Positions 35,933 to 45,483 are shown, counted from the first letter of the stretch. The stretch: 64,000 nucleotides of DNA from Lysinibacter cavernae (GCF_011758565.1 NZ_JAAMOX010000001.1:1651838-1715837), one strand, 5' to 3'. Made by a program: numbers and translations. The notes: generated from the letters alone by a model not told the origin.

Positions 35933-36856
35933 ATGAACCGTGTCACACGTCAACCTGTCAGCCTCGGTGCTGCGCTCGGAGCATCCGTCGCAGTCATTGC
36001 CCTGCTTGGCGGCTGCGCTACCCCCGCTGCACCTGCGGCCACCAACACTGCCAGCCCGTCGCCCACCGCATCGCCGGTGTCGGGAAGCAACTCGACCGCG
36101 CCGGAGCGTACGAGCAAGGATGTTGTTGTCAACGGCGTCTCCATCCACACCGAATGCAGCGGCCCGACGGACTCTGGCAAGCCAACGGTTATGCTCATCA
36201 CCGGAGCGATGAACCCCCTCACCGCAATGACCGACCTGCAGGATGAGATCGCAAAAGACACCCGCGTGTGTTCTTACGACCGACCCGGAACCGGGGATCT
36301 GCCGGCCCCAGAACAGACCCAAACCTTGCAGGATGCCGCTGCCCTGCTGCACTCCGTGACCGCAGAAATCGTCACAAGCGACTCGATCACCCTCGCTGGA
36401 CACTCCTCTGGCGGAATGATCGCGGCGCAGTATGCAGCGGACTATCCTGACCAGGTCGCCTCGGTTGTGCTGATTGATGCAACGCCCGCTCGCGCGATCA
36501 CCGAGATTCCGACGCTGATTCCCGAAACGGAGCCTGCAGATGAAGCTGCTGGAGCCTCGCGTGCCGAAATTCTGAGCATGACGAGCGGCGAGAACCCCGA
36601 GCGGATGATTCTGACCGGAGACCCACTCGCATCGATCGGGGACATCCCGCTGACCGTCATCCGCCACGGCCTCGACCTCTTCGCCGAGATCCCCACCTAC
36701 GGCCCGCAGCTTGACGAGATCTGGGTCGCTGGCCAGGAAGACTGGCTCGCCCTCTCAACCCGCAGCAACATGATCGTTGCTGAGACGAGCGGACACTACA
36801 TCTACGACGACCAGCTCGACCTCGTCGTGGACGCGGTCGTCGCGGCGCTCGGCTAA
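35933..36856 (+). CDS. Alpha/beta hydrolase lipoprotein
   Basis: A 307-residue exported hydrolase. The signal peptide ends in the lipobox LLGGC (Cys ~27), then a Ser/Pro/Thr-rich linker. The hydrolase fold shows ITGAMNPLTA (oxyanion region), CSYDRPGTGD, the nucleophile elbow LAGHSSGGMIAAQYA, and a C-terminal ETSGHYIYDDQ with the likely catalytic His. Substrate unknown. The start at 35933 gives the expected signal peptide. It is convergent with the next gene across palindrome E. Confidence 0.88.
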   Translation: MNRVTRQPVSLGAALGASVAVIALLGGCATPAAPAATNTASPSPTASPVSGSNSTAPERTSKDVVVNGVSIHTECSGPTDSGKPTVMLITGAMNPLTAMTDLQDEIAKDTRVCSYDRPGTGDLPAPEQTQTLQDAAALLHSVTAEIVTSDSITLAGHSSGGMIAAQYAADYPDQVASVVLIDATPARAITEIPTLIPETEPADEAAGASRAEILSMTSGENPERMILTGDPLASIGDIPLTVIRHGLDLFAEIPTYGPQLDEIWVAGQEDWLALSTRSNMIVAETSGHYIYDDQLDLVVDAVVAALG

Positions 36857-36875
36857 ACCACCACAGCGCAGTCAT

Positions 36876-36931
36876 CGGTTCGCCTGTCGTTGCGATTATT
36901 CGGTCGAATATTCGCAACGACAGGCGAACCG
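36876..36931. repeat. Intergenic palindrome, family E
   Basis: The perfect 20-bp arm CGGTTCGCCTGTCGTTGCGA (36876-36895) and its complement (36912-36931) enclose a 16-base centre. It lies between two convergent genes and has no T tract. Single copy in the window. Confidence 0.85.
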
Positions 36932-36954
36932 TTTATGACGGGCAGGGGGTCTGT

Positions 36955-37509
36955 CTACTGGCCCTTCACCGCGCGAAGGACCGCCTTCGGAGGCACCTCT
37001 GGGGCAAACCGGCGGAACATCGAGGCAAGCTCGCCAGGCGCTGCCGGCTGACCGTCAATCGCGCGCACGAGTCCGCTCTCAGGGATCGCCGCGTACTGCC
37101 CTCTGTTGAAGCTGGCGAGCACAAACCCGCGGAACACAGCCATCGTGGTCATCTCAGACAGGGTGAAGGTGATGGAGGTGCCACCCTGCGTGAACTGCAC
37201 CTGCGTTCCCGTTACTCGCCAGACACCAGCTGGCTGCGACTCGTAGCGCTTGGCCGCCATCCGAAGCTTGACGATAACGGCACCCCACAGAATCAACAGA
37301 ATCAACGCAATAAAACCGGGCACGGCAAATGAGCTTGCGGTCAATGGCCTGTCAGCGGCAAGCGGCAACAAAAGAGCGAAAATGGCGATACACCCGGCGA
37401 TGATTGAGACCAGGATAAGGCTGCGGAACCCGGAACCCAGCCGGGATACCGCAATGGCATCCGACCACGACGGTCGAGTCTCATTATAAAAAATAGTCTG
37501 GTCGTTCAC
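36955..37509 (-). CDS. Two-helix membrane protein (YcxB-like)
   Basis: A 184-residue protein with two hydrophobic segments at ~30-52 and ~60-82, then a soluble C-terminal part (GVWRVTGTQVQFTQGGTSITFTLSEM) that resembles the YcxB-like domain of small bacterial membrane proteins. Function unknown. It follows the sulfatase start by 63 bp in the other gene's upstream direction, so it is the downstream partner only by position. Confidence 0.6.
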   Translation of the reverse strand: MNDQTIFYNETRPSWSDAIAVSRLGSGFRSLILVSIIAGCIAIFALLLPLAADRPLTASSFAVPGFIALILLILWGAVIVKLRMAAKRYESQPAGVWRVTGTQVQFTQGGTSITFTLSEMTTMAVFRGFVLASFNRGQYAAIPESGLVRAIDGQPAAPGELASMFRRFAPEVPPKAVLRAVKGQ

Positions 37510-37572
37510 TAGCTACAGCCTTTATCTCGGTAGCCCCACACGCCCCATTCTATCTCCGGATATTCGCCAGCA

Positions 37573-39936
37573 TTACTGCCGCGTCATCGCGATCTGCATG
37601 AGATGATTCGGATCGGCCAGGTGTGTGTGGTCGTCGTCACCGGCATCCAGCCGAAGCCAGGTGAGATTGCCGGTGAACTCGTTCCCGGTGGCCTCGTAGT
37701 CGTCAGAAACCGGCGAGGCGAGGTCTGAACCGATGTCGACGGTCTCATCCATCGAGAAGAAAAAGGGCAGCGTGCGGGTAATGCGCCCCTCCGCGAGCTT
37801 CGCATCCCCGTCAAACAGGGTGATCGTGCCGCCTTTGCCCAGCCCGCCACCGTCGTAGGCGAAGTGCGCACGCAGCTCGTGCTCGCCCGCCGCGAGCGCT
37901 GCTCCGGCCCTCGTGTATTCGATGGCCACTCCGCCGAGGTTATAGGCGAATGCCGGCGCACCGCTGTTGAGGTAGAAACTCCACCCTCCGTAGGCGCCGC
38001 CCTGCGCGATCAGCACCCCGTTGCCGCCGCCCTCCGGCAGCGTCACCTGCGCGGTCACCGTGAATGACTTATTTTTGATGTTTACGACCGAGTTTTCGCT
38101 CATCCGTTTCATCCCTGGATAGAACGTCTGGCTTGTTCCCTTCACAAGGGCCGGGCGGCCAACCAGCTCTCCGTTGAACCGCTCAGCCGAACGGGTATCC
38201 ATCGGAAGCACGTTGAACCTGGCAGCTTGGATAAGGAAGAGCCGTTGCAGTTCGGCCAGCTTCTCAGGATGTTGCGCGGCGAGGTCGTTCGACTGGGTCC
38301 AGTCCTCTTCAACGTTGTAGAGTTCCCAAACGTCTTCATCGAGTCCGTGGCTTGACGCAAGCCACGGGTCCTTATGCTTGGCCACCGCCGTCCATCCGAG
38401 GTGGAAGATCGCCCGGTTGCCAAGCATCTCGAAGTATTGGGTCGTGTGCTGTTCGGGAGCCTCTGCATCGTCGAAGCTGTAGTTCATGGGGATGCCCTCG
38501 TATGGCCGCTGCGTCACGCCGTTCACGGTGTGTGGCTCGGGGATTCCGGCGGCCTGCAATACGGTCGGGGCAACATCAATGACGTGGGCAAACTGGTCAC
38601 GTACCTCGCCACGAGCCGCAATCCCGTTTGGCCAGGACACGATGGTTCCGTTTCGCGTGCCGCCCCAGTGCGACGCGACCTGCTTGGTCCACTGGTACGG
38701 CGTATCCATTGCGTGCGCCCAACCAATTGCGTAGTGGTTGTAGCTACGCGGGGTACCAAGGTCGTCTTTATGCGCGATCTTGTACTCGTCAGTTTCGATG
38801 TCTTCCATGTGGTTGATCGTGAACCCCTCGTTGGTGGTTCCGGTCATCGTGCCCTCTGCGCTTGCGCCGTTGTCGCCGATGATGAGGTAGATGAGTGTGT
38901 CATCCAGTTCGCCAAGCTCCTCAAGCGCGTCGAGGAGCAGACCAACGTGGTGGTCGGCGTATTCGAGGTACCCGGCGTAGACCTCCATCTGACGGGCAAG
39001 TGTTGGTTTGATGGCGTCATCCATCTCGTCCCACGAGGGGATGCCCTCGTTGCGCTCGGTCAGCACGGCATCCTTTGGCACGACCCCAAGATCGAGCTGC
39101 CGGGCAAACGTCTCGTTGCGAATCGTGTCCCAACCCTGATCAAATTTGCCCGCGTATTTGTCGGCCCACTCTGCTGGAACGTGGTGAGGCGCGTGCGTTG
39201 CCCCGGGGGCGAAGTAGGTGAAGAAGGGCGTATCGGGGGCAAGGGATTTTTGTTGTTTCGTCCAGTTCACCGCTTTTTCGGTCATATCGGCCATGAAATG
39301 GTACCCCTGCTCCGGGGTGCCCCACGGCTCAATCGGCGAGGTGTTTTCGTAGATTGCTGGATACCACTGATTTGTCTCGCCGCCGATGAAGCCGTAAAAA
39401 TACTCGAAGCCATTTCCTGGCGTTGGCCAGTGACCAAACGGGCCAACCGCGCTCGACTCCCACACGGGAACTTCGTGGCATTTTCCGAACTGGGCGGTGT
39501 TGTATCCGTTCAGTTTGAGCGTTTCTGCGAGCGGTGCGCAATTATTCGGGCGCAAGGAGTTGTAGCCGGGGGCGCTTGTGGCGATTTCGGTGATTCCGCC
39601 CATCCCAACCGTGTGATGGTTGCGGCCAGACAACAGCGCTGCCCTCGTTGGCGAGCACAGGGCGGTCGTGTGGAAGCGGGAGTACTTTATCCCCTGCGCG
39701 GCGACCCGTTCGAAGTTTGGCGTGTGCACCGGGCCGCCAAACGCGCTCGTCGCACCGAATCCACAGTCATCGATGAGGATGACCAACACGTTTGGCGCGT
39801 CCGCCGGCGGCTTGACCGGCGAGATTGGCGGGTAGTGGGTATCAGGCGAGGTCGCGTCATAGGTCACCGTTCCGGTGTAGGCCAAATCAGGAATTGGCAG
39901 GCTGGAACGTTGCAGGTGATCGGTGTTCTCGCTCAT
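37573..39936 (-). CDS. Arylsulfatase (Cys-type, formylglycine-dependent)
   Basis: A 787-residue sulfatase. The metal-binding DD lies at ~56-57 (VILIDDCGFG). The sulfatase signature CSPTRAALLSGRN starts at Cys ~94, the residue that is oxidised to formylglycine. The phosphatase-like fold continues to ~residue 560, followed by a C-terminal beta domain. Length and sequence fit the large AtsA-type arylsulfatases, which hydrolyse sulfate esters. No signal peptide is visible, so it is probably cytoplasmic. GAAAGG precedes the ATG. No formylglycine-generating enzyme is in the window. Confidence 0.94.
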   Translation of the reverse strand: MSENTDHLQRSSLPIPDLAYTGTVTYDATSPDTHYPPISPVKPPADAPNVLVILIDDCGFGATSAFGGPVHTPNFERVAAQGIKYSRFHTTALCSPTRAALLSGRNHHTVGMGGITEIATSAPGYNSLRPNNCAPLAETLKLNGYNTAQFGKCHEVPVWESSAVGPFGHWPTPGNGFEYFYGFIGGETNQWYPAIYENTSPIEPWGTPEQGYHFMADMTEKAVNWTKQQKSLAPDTPFFTYFAPGATHAPHHVPAEWADKYAGKFDQGWDTIRNETFARQLDLGVVPKDAVLTERNEGIPSWDEMDDAIKPTLARQMEVYAGYLEYADHHVGLLLDALEELGELDDTLIYLIIGDNGASAEGTMTGTTNEGFTINHMEDIETDEYKIAHKDDLGTPRSYNHYAIGWAHAMDTPYQWTKQVASHWGGTRNGTIVSWPNGIAARGEVRDQFAHVIDVAPTVLQAAGIPEPHTVNGVTQRPYEGIPMNYSFDDAEAPEQHTTQYFEMLGNRAIFHLGWTAVAKHKDPWLASSHGLDEDVWELYNVEEDWTQSNDLAAQHPEKLAELQRLFLIQAARFNVLPMDTRSAERFNGELVGRPALVKGTSQTFYPGMKRMSENSVVNIKNKSFTVTAQVTLPEGGGNGVLIAQGGAYGGWSFYLNSGAPAFAYNLGGVAIEYTRAGAALAAGEHELRAHFAYDGGGLGKGGTITLFDGDAKLAEGRITRTLPFFFSMDETVDIGSDLASPVSDDYEATGNEFTGNLTWLRLDAGDDDHTHLADPNHLMQIAMTRQ

Positions 39937-40078
39937 GAGTCAGACCTTTCAAGTTCGCGAACAGCTCGCGGAGCGCGGGAAGCTGTTTCTCCCACCAAGT
40001 AAGCCACCCAGGTCTGACGGATGCTTCACCCAGAACGGATGAAGGCCCTCCCGAGGAACCGCTTTGTAGACTTGGCTC

Positions 40079-40603
40079 ATGGTGTGGGCGCTTGTGGTTG
40101 ACGATGTCCTGCTCGGTGATTATCTTGCGGAGATGATGCACGAGTTGGTCGGCGCTGGGTACGACGTCTCCCTCATCCCGACCGATTCGCTCGCGGCAAC
40201 TGGGGAAGGCTGGGCCGCCGGCTTCGGTGAGCTCGTTGATACTCAGGTGCTGCTGGATGCGTCCAGCGCGGCCACCTGGGAGGGCGCGATCGTACTCGCC
40301 TCGACCAGCCTGCTCGCAGAGCTTGAGCGGCCCTTGGCCTCGGTTACCGATGCTGCGGCGCAGGCCGTTCGGGTCGCTCGGGATGCCGGTCGCTCGGTTC
40401 TTATTGTGCCCGGCTGGGAATCAGACGGGGTCTCTCAGCAAACGTCTATTCGTGTGGTTCCTGCAACTCGGTGGCTCGACCCGAGCACCGGCACAACGGG
40501 CGACAGCTGGGCCATCTTGCCGGGGTTCGCAGGCATGACCTTAGACGATCTCGAACGCTTTGACCTGGCCTGGGTCTGTCCCGATTTCTGGCTTGCACCG
40601 TAA
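40079..40603 (+). CDS. Conserved-looking hypothetical protein
   Basis: A 174-residue soluble acidic protein with no recognised family. It begins with a hydrophobic strand followed by DD (VWALVVDDVLLGDYL), and the middle carries alternating strands and helices ending LIVPGWESD, giving the look of an alpha/beta fold. It is divergent from the sulfatase gene. It ends in a convergent arrangement with the RCC1 gene. Confidence 0.6.
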   Translation: MVWALVVDDVLLGDYLAEMMHELVGAGYDVSLIPTDSLAATGEGWAAGFGELVDTQVLLDASSAATWEGAIVLASTSLLAELERPLASVTDAAAQAVRVARDAGRSVLIVPGWESDGVSQQTSIRVVPATRWLDPSTGTTGDSWAILPGFAGMTLDDLERFDLAWVCPDFWLAP

Positions 40604-40663
40604 CTCCGGCGAGCCGGATACTCGACTTCGTCGCACCTCCCCAAGAGACGTCCGGGTACGGCA

Positions 40664-40694
40664 GTGGCCCGCTATCGAGGTGATAACGGGCCAC
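40664..40694. terminator. Hairpin between convergent genes
   Basis: GTGGCCCGCTATC (40664-40676) pairs with GATAACGGGCCAC (40682-40694) with one mismatch and a five-base loop, 15 bases past the RCC1 gene stop. There is no clear T tract. Probably a terminator for the minus-strand gene. Confidence 0.65.
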
Positions 40695-40708
40695 GTTCAA
40701 ACCGGCAG

Positions 40709-42403
40709 TTAGCGGCGACGCACGGTGGCCGCCCTGCGAAGGCTGAGCACCATCCCGAGCGCAACAAGCCCAACGCTCAGCACAAGCAATCCGGTCGGCC
40801 ACGGCTCACCAGTTGTGGCGAGCTGCTCAGCGGATGTGGCGCTCACCGCGGGAGCGGCGTCTGCGCCGGTCGATCCGCCAGACGCAGGCGCACTACCCGG
40901 CGTGGTCGGATCGCCGGGGGTGGCTGGGGTACCCGGCGTGGCAGGCGGGTCGATGATGGGCGGGTTAACCGGCAGATCCGTGTACACAAATCCACTCGTG
41001 TAGATGATCGGAGTCTGGGCAACGCCCCCAAAGGTCCATTCAAGAACAACATCAACCGGGCCAGCGGCATGTGCAGGGGTTGATACCTGCCAGATGCCGG
41101 GCGAAGTCTCAATCAGGGATGCGCCGGGGAGACCGTCAAAGGTCACTGCGGTTACGACCGTCTCTGGCGGAAGCGCAAGGCCGGCGGCCCGCCGAGGGCT
41201 GACCGTACCGTCGCCGAGTTCTCCAAAGCTATTCGCGCCCCAGGAGTACGTCTGCCCGTCTAGACCGAGTGCCAGCGAATGGTTATCGCCGGCAACAACC
41301 TGTGCGAACGTTGTCATGGCCGGGTCCGTTACGCGAACCGGAGTGAAGCGATCATCTATTGTGCCGTCACCGATGTAGCCGTGGAAATTTCGTCCCCAGC
41401 CAAAGGTCGAACCGTCGGTCGCAATAGCAAGCGTATGCCAGACACCAGCCGACACCGTACGAAAGGTCAGACCTGCGGGTACTGAGACCGGCCCCGGAGT
41501 AGAACGGTCGGTTTCTGTTCCATCACCAAGGCGCCCAGAGCTGTTGTCTCCCCACGAGTAGAGCTTGCCGTCTGATCCGATTGCTACGGCAAAGAGGTTT
41601 CCCACAGAGATGCTGCTGAAGGTCACGCCAACCGGGGTAAGGACACGAACGGGCAACGAGCTATCGACGTTCGTTCCGTTGCCAAGCTCACCCTGGCTGT
41701 TTCTGCCCCACGCGTAGGTCAGACCGTTCGAACCAAGCGCCATGGAGAGTCCGTCGCCAGCCGCAACCGTGGTAAAACTCACGCCTGAGGGAAGGATCAC
41801 GGGTGTTGGCGTGGAACGAGGCGTTGTTGTTCCGTCCCCGAGCTGTCCGTTGCCGTTTGCGCCCCAAGCATAGGTGTTTCCATCAGAACCGATTGCCAAG
41901 GCCTGCATGTCACCGGCGCTCAACTGCGAAAAGGTGACTCCTGCTGGTCCTTGCACCTTCACGGGCACCAGGCTGTCCGTTGTTGAGCCATCGCCAAGCT
42001 GCCCAAAGTTATTCCGTCCCCACGTATAGATGCTGCCATCAGAGCCCAAGGCCAAGGCATACAGGTAACCAGCGCTCACGCTCGTAAAAGTTACCCCTTG
42101 AGGGGCATGAACCTGCACGGGAATGCTCTGAGGTGTGGTGGTCCCGTCTCCGAGGGTTCCGTAGTCGTTTGCGCCCCACGCGTAGGCGTTACCGTCCGAG
42201 CCGAGGGCAACAGAGAATCCGTTGCCTGCGGAGACCTGTGTGAACGTGACGTCCATGGCCGGAGCGGTCAGTTCGACCGCTGTGCCGCCAGTGACGGGTC
42301 CGGAGTCAGGCATCGGCGCGGCGAGCGCCGGCCCTCCTGCCAGAATCAACATCGCACCGGCCAACAGGCTCGAAAGCGCAACTCCAACGGGTTTTCGAAT
42401 CAT
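40709..42403 (-). CDS. Cell-wall-anchored RCC1-repeat (seven-bladed propeller) protein with LATTG sorting signal
   Basis: A 564-residue exported protein. The signal peptide ends at ALA-AP (~29). Residues ~52-415 form seven consecutive RCC1-type repeats of almost exactly 52 residues (pattern SAG..ALGSDG..Y.WG.N..G.LGDGTTT), enough for one full seven-bladed propeller. A TIG/Ig-like stretch and a Pro/Thr/Ala linker follow, then LATTG, a membrane helix and an RRR tail. LAxTG is the recognition motif of class E sortases of high-GC Gram-positives. The ATG at 42403 gives a normal signal peptide. Ligand unknown. Confidence 0.9.
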   Translation of the reverse strand: MIRKPVGVALSSLLAGAMLILAGGPALAAPMPDSGPVTGGTAVELTAPAMDVTFTQVSAGNGFSVALGSDGNAYAWGANDYGTLGDGTTTPQSIPVQVHAPQGVTFTSVSAGYLYALALGSDGSIYTWGRNNFGQLGDGSTTDSLVPVKVQGPAGVTFSQLSAGDMQALAIGSDGNTYAWGANGNGQLGDGTTTPRSTPTPVILPSGVSFTTVAAGDGLSMALGSNGLTYAWGRNSQGELGNGTNVDSSLPVRVLTPVGVTFSSISVGNLFAVAIGSDGKLYSWGDNSSGRLGDGTETDRSTPGPVSVPAGLTFRTVSAGVWHTLAIATDGSTFGWGRNFHGYIGDGTIDDRFTPVRVTDPAMTTFAQVVAGDNHSLALGLDGQTYSWGANSFGELGDGTVSPRRAAGLALPPETVVTAVTFDGLPGASLIETSPGIWQVSTPAHAAGPVDVVLEWTFGGVAQTPIIYTSGFVYTDLPVNPPIIDPPATPGTPATPGDPTTPGSAPASGGSTGADAAPAVSATSAEQLATTGEPWPTGLLVLSVGLVALGMVLSLRRAATVRRR

Positions 42404-42599
42404 AAAACAGCTTCTCCTCACGAAACATGGCGAGCCAGCGGCGATTTCCCCTGGCAATCGACACAGACCTTCCACAGGCTAAAGAGTGATTTTGGGCCAA
42501 TTCATTACGAATGTTTTGCGTGTGTTGTCAACACGAATCATGACCGGAGCAGCCCCAACACTCAGCTAGCGGACGCAATGAGCAATTTAGACTTATCCC

Positions 42600-44735
42600 A
42601 TGGCAACAACCGCGGAGCTTCGAAAGCAGGTCAATCAGCTCGCCAAAACGCTTGCCAAGCAGCGCAAATGGTATGCGGGGGCAGAGTGGTGCGCGGTTGT
42701 TGCTCAACCGTTTTACTTCAGCATTCGCTTCGGCGTCCAGAAGGAAACGGGCAAAAAAGATACGTTCCGCCTCCGTACGGCGGTCGGCGTCAAACCGTTT
42801 GAAGCCGATGAGGTGCTGTGGGCTGTCCTTTTCCCAAATGAAGACATGGGCGGGCCGCGGCAGCGGGTGCGGATTCGGGCCAATGGGGCCTTCGCGACGC
42901 AGCCGCTTCAGTTGATTGAGTACACGGACCTGGTGAACGAATCCACCGTCGAAAAAATACTCACCGGCCGATTTACCGAGCTCGGGCATTCCATCGATGC
43001 CTTCATCGAGCAGCAACCTACGGTGTCGACATTTGCGGATGGCGTCGCCGGGCTTTTCGAGGCAGGCGACACTATGTGGCAGGGCGAAACGATGCTCGCC
43101 ACCTCGCTGATTGCCGCGGACCGCAACGACGACGCGGTCGCCTACCTGCGCGGCCGCATTGCTGAGGGCGACCACGGTTCACTCGTGATCGGCGACGTGC
43201 GCGTTCACGATGCCCTCCTCGATTCCCTCACCTCGGCTCCGGCCGATTCTCGAAAGGACACCCTCGTGTTAGACGAGCACACCACCCAAGTCTGGACCAG
43301 CGTCGCCAGAGCCCTCCGCGCGGATGCACCTCCGGGAACCTCAGTTTCGCAATTCACCGGTTCGGCCGGCCCCTCATCGTGGGGCGGTTCATTTGACGAC
43401 GACGGGGATGTATCGGCCAGGCATGATCTGCCCGACCGGCCTCGCGAGCGAGAGTTCATGGATGCCCTCTCAGCCGCTGCCAAGATGCAGCGTGCCAGGG
43501 GCGTTGCGGTACATATCAGGGTCGATGCGAGCGGCGCCGGACGGGTCACAGTTGTTGAGCGCCCGGATTCGGTTGAGTCAGGAGCGAGCGCGCCGATCAG
43601 CGCTGTCACCCGCGTTGACGGAGCCCTTCCCGAGGTCTTTCGGCGCGAGGCGGTGCTGCCGGCGGCCGGACGCGCGGCCGGCGGTGCTGCGGACGCTGCC
43701 GCCATTACCGAGCTCATCCAGCGACGGATGCCGGACGCGGTTGGAGCCTCCACCGAACTCATCGATGCGGCCGAGCAGCAACTCGGCGTCGCGCTGCCTG
43801 CCGAGGTGCGAGCTCTCTACAGCGCTGCCGGAAGCGGCGAACTCATCCTGAGCGATGACGAGGATGCCCCAGGTTTCTACGGGTTTGAGATCATCCCCCT
43901 CGACGACACCGACTACACCGACCTCCGGAATGCCTACACCCCGGCGAATCGCTTCCCCGGCTGGACGTACGGCGCATCAGCCGCGGCAGAGACAGCCCCT
44001 CACGGCGCGGTGCAGCCCCTCGCCGGGTCGCCGTATTGGTTCCCGATCGGCCACGACTGGGGTGGTAACGTCTACGCGGTTGATCTTGCGCCCGGGCCGG
44101 AAGGTGTTGTTGGGCAGGTGCTGTTCCTCGACCATGAGGTCATCGCCGGAGCCGTTCGCATCACTTCGAGCCTGACCGAGTTGCTGTTCAGCGATAAGGC
44201 ACCTCGGATTCCAGGAGCGGATGCACCCAACCCCGTTGTCTACGTCAACGACCGTTCGGGTCGCACGGTCGCAGAGGCATCCGCCCTGCCCATTCAAGCG
44301 CTCAACATCGGTGTTGTTTCGGAGCCCGTCGACCTGTCTCCGCTGATTACCGGCAGCTCACCAGCTGCAGCGTCTCTCCGCAGCTTCGAGGCCGAGCCGG
44401 GAAGTCTGGTGGACCCCCTCCTAATCGCGCAGCTCACGGGGCTCGAGTTCCTCGAGCTGTCGCCCGCGGATTGGCAGGTCCTGTTTGACCACGATGCGGT
44501 CCCAACAACGCTGCTCGCCGCATCCGTGAACGGCCATGATCTGCTTGCCATCGTTGAGGTTTCGAACCGACTCCTCGCCGCGTGGTCGCGGCCACTCATC
44601 ACAACTGCGGTGATCGAGCTGGAGCTTGGGCCTGAGGATGCCGTGGCCGCCACGGCTGGCAACGCCGCTGTTCCACCGGCTCCCGCGGTTGAGGCCGCGC
44701 GGCCTCCCAAACGACGCTGGTTCCGTCGCCGCTAG
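42600..44735 (+). CDS. Large SMI1/KNR4 domain protein
   Basis: A 711-residue cytoplasmic protein. The section ~380-530 (TELIDAAEQQLGVALPAEVRALYSAA, GSGELIL, FYGFEIIPLDD, WFPIGHDWGGNVYAVDL) is a clear SMI1/KNR4 fold. The N-terminal ~330 residues are not assigned, and the C-terminus is basic (PPKRRWFRRR). SMI1/KNR4 domains are common as immunity proteins of contact-dependent toxins and in general regulators; no toxin gene is adjacent. It starts 196 bp from the divergent RCC1 gene and is followed by a lipoprotein gene after 27 bp. Confidence 0.8.
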   Translation: MATTAELRKQVNQLAKTLAKQRKWYAGAEWCAVVAQPFYFSIRFGVQKETGKKDTFRLRTAVGVKPFEADEVLWAVLFPNEDMGGPRQRVRIRANGAFATQPLQLIEYTDLVNESTVEKILTGRFTELGHSIDAFIEQQPTVSTFADGVAGLFEAGDTMWQGETMLATSLIAADRNDDAVAYLRGRIAEGDHGSLVIGDVRVHDALLDSLTSAPADSRKDTLVLDEHTTQVWTSVARALRADAPPGTSVSQFTGSAGPSSWGGSFDDDGDVSARHDLPDRPREREFMDALSAAAKMQRARGVAVHIRVDASGAGRVTVVERPDSVESGASAPISAVTRVDGALPEVFRREAVLPAAGRAAGGAADAAAITELIQRRMPDAVGASTELIDAAEQQLGVALPAEVRALYSAAGSGELILSDDEDAPGFYGFEIIPLDDTDYTDLRNAYTPANRFPGWTYGASAAAETAPHGAVQPLAGSPYWFPIGHDWGGNVYAVDLAPGPEGVVGQVLFLDHEVIAGAVRITSSLTELLFSDKAPRIPGADAPNPVVYVNDRSGRTVAEASALPIQALNIGVVSEPVDLSPLITGSSPAAASLRSFEAEPGSLVDPLLIAQLTGLEFLELSPADWQVLFDHDAVPTTLLAASVNGHDLLAIVEVSNRLLAAWSRPLITTAVIELELGPEDAVAATAGNAAVPPAPAVEAARPPKRRWFRRR

Positions 44736-44762
44736 ATCACCTCTCTCAGAATAGGACCCCCC

Positions 44763-45344
44763 ATGTCGCCCACTCCCCCCTCACGTTCCCTCCGCTGGCT
44801 CGGCGCGCTGGCCACGGTTCTCGCAGCCTCAGGGTGCGCAGCGCCCCTCACCCCTGGGCCAGGCCCCTCAGCTGAAGTGGTACCGTCACCACAACCCGCA
44901 GAGATCTTTGCGAGCTTGGACTGCGTCGGAGCATCCAAAAAGGTTTCCGGCTCCGCCCGCGGGGCCGTTCCCAATAACTTTGACGCGGTGGAGGCCGTCT
45001 GGTGCGAGCCGGTTGCGCCCGTTGATGGCTTCGGGCTGCCGCGCCGGACCGATGACGTGGTTGCCGAAACCGACTTTGTGATTCACCGATCGGCAGACGT
45101 GGACACGCTCGTAGAGCTCTCCCGGCAGCCAAACGACCCCTGCGAAAACCCGGACCAGATGACTGGGCAGCAACCTCATTTTCTCCCGATCTATGTCACG
45201 GATGCCTCGGGTTCGGCAGCCATCATCGACTGGCCGATGACCAGCTGCTCACGCCAATACTCGGTTGACCGGGCAGAAATTGTCGAGCAGACGTTTGGCG
45301 TGCAGTTGCCAGAGGAATGGGACGGGGGCTGGAGCGGTTCATAA
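44763..45344 (+). CDS. Putative lipoprotein
   Basis: A 193-residue exported protein with a lipobox (LAASGC, Cys ~25) after a basic and hydrophobic signal. The mature part has several Cys (DCVGAS, VWCEP, DPCENP, TSCSRQ), suggesting disulfides outside the cell. No family was recognised. It follows the SMI1/KNR4 gene by 27 bp on the same strand and may be co-transcribed. Confidence 0.65.
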   Translation: MSPTPPSRSLRWLGALATVLAASGCAAPLTPGPGPSAEVVPSPQPAEIFASLDCVGASKKVSGSARGAVPNNFDAVEAVWCEPVAPVDGFGLPRRTDDVVAETDFVIHRSADVDTLVELSRQPNDPCENPDQMTGQQPHFLPIYVTDASGSAAIIDWPMTSCSRQYSVDRAEIVEQTFGVQLPEEWDGGWSGS

Positions 45345-45392
45345 CCGCAACATCCAGGCACCGCAACATCCCGACTCCGCGACAGGCTCGAT

Positions 45393-45450
45393 TCGAAGGC
45401 GGGATATCCACGCAATTCTGACGAATTTCTGGGGAATATCCCGCCCTCGA
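45393..45450. repeat. Intergenic palindrome, family G
   Basis: TCGAAGGCGGGATATCC (45393-45409) pairs with GGAATATCCCGCCCTCGA (45433-45450) with two small mismatches around a 23-base centre. It lies between convergent genes. Single copy in the window. Confidence 0.75.
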
Positions 45451-45483
45451 TGCTGGGGCAAGAAGTGGGGGTGAGGGCGCAGG

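Noticed and set aside
38374-40002. 542-codon plus-strand frame opposite the arylsulfatase
   Set aside because: Antisense to a clear sulfatase; composition is that of a mirror frame and no motif is visible.
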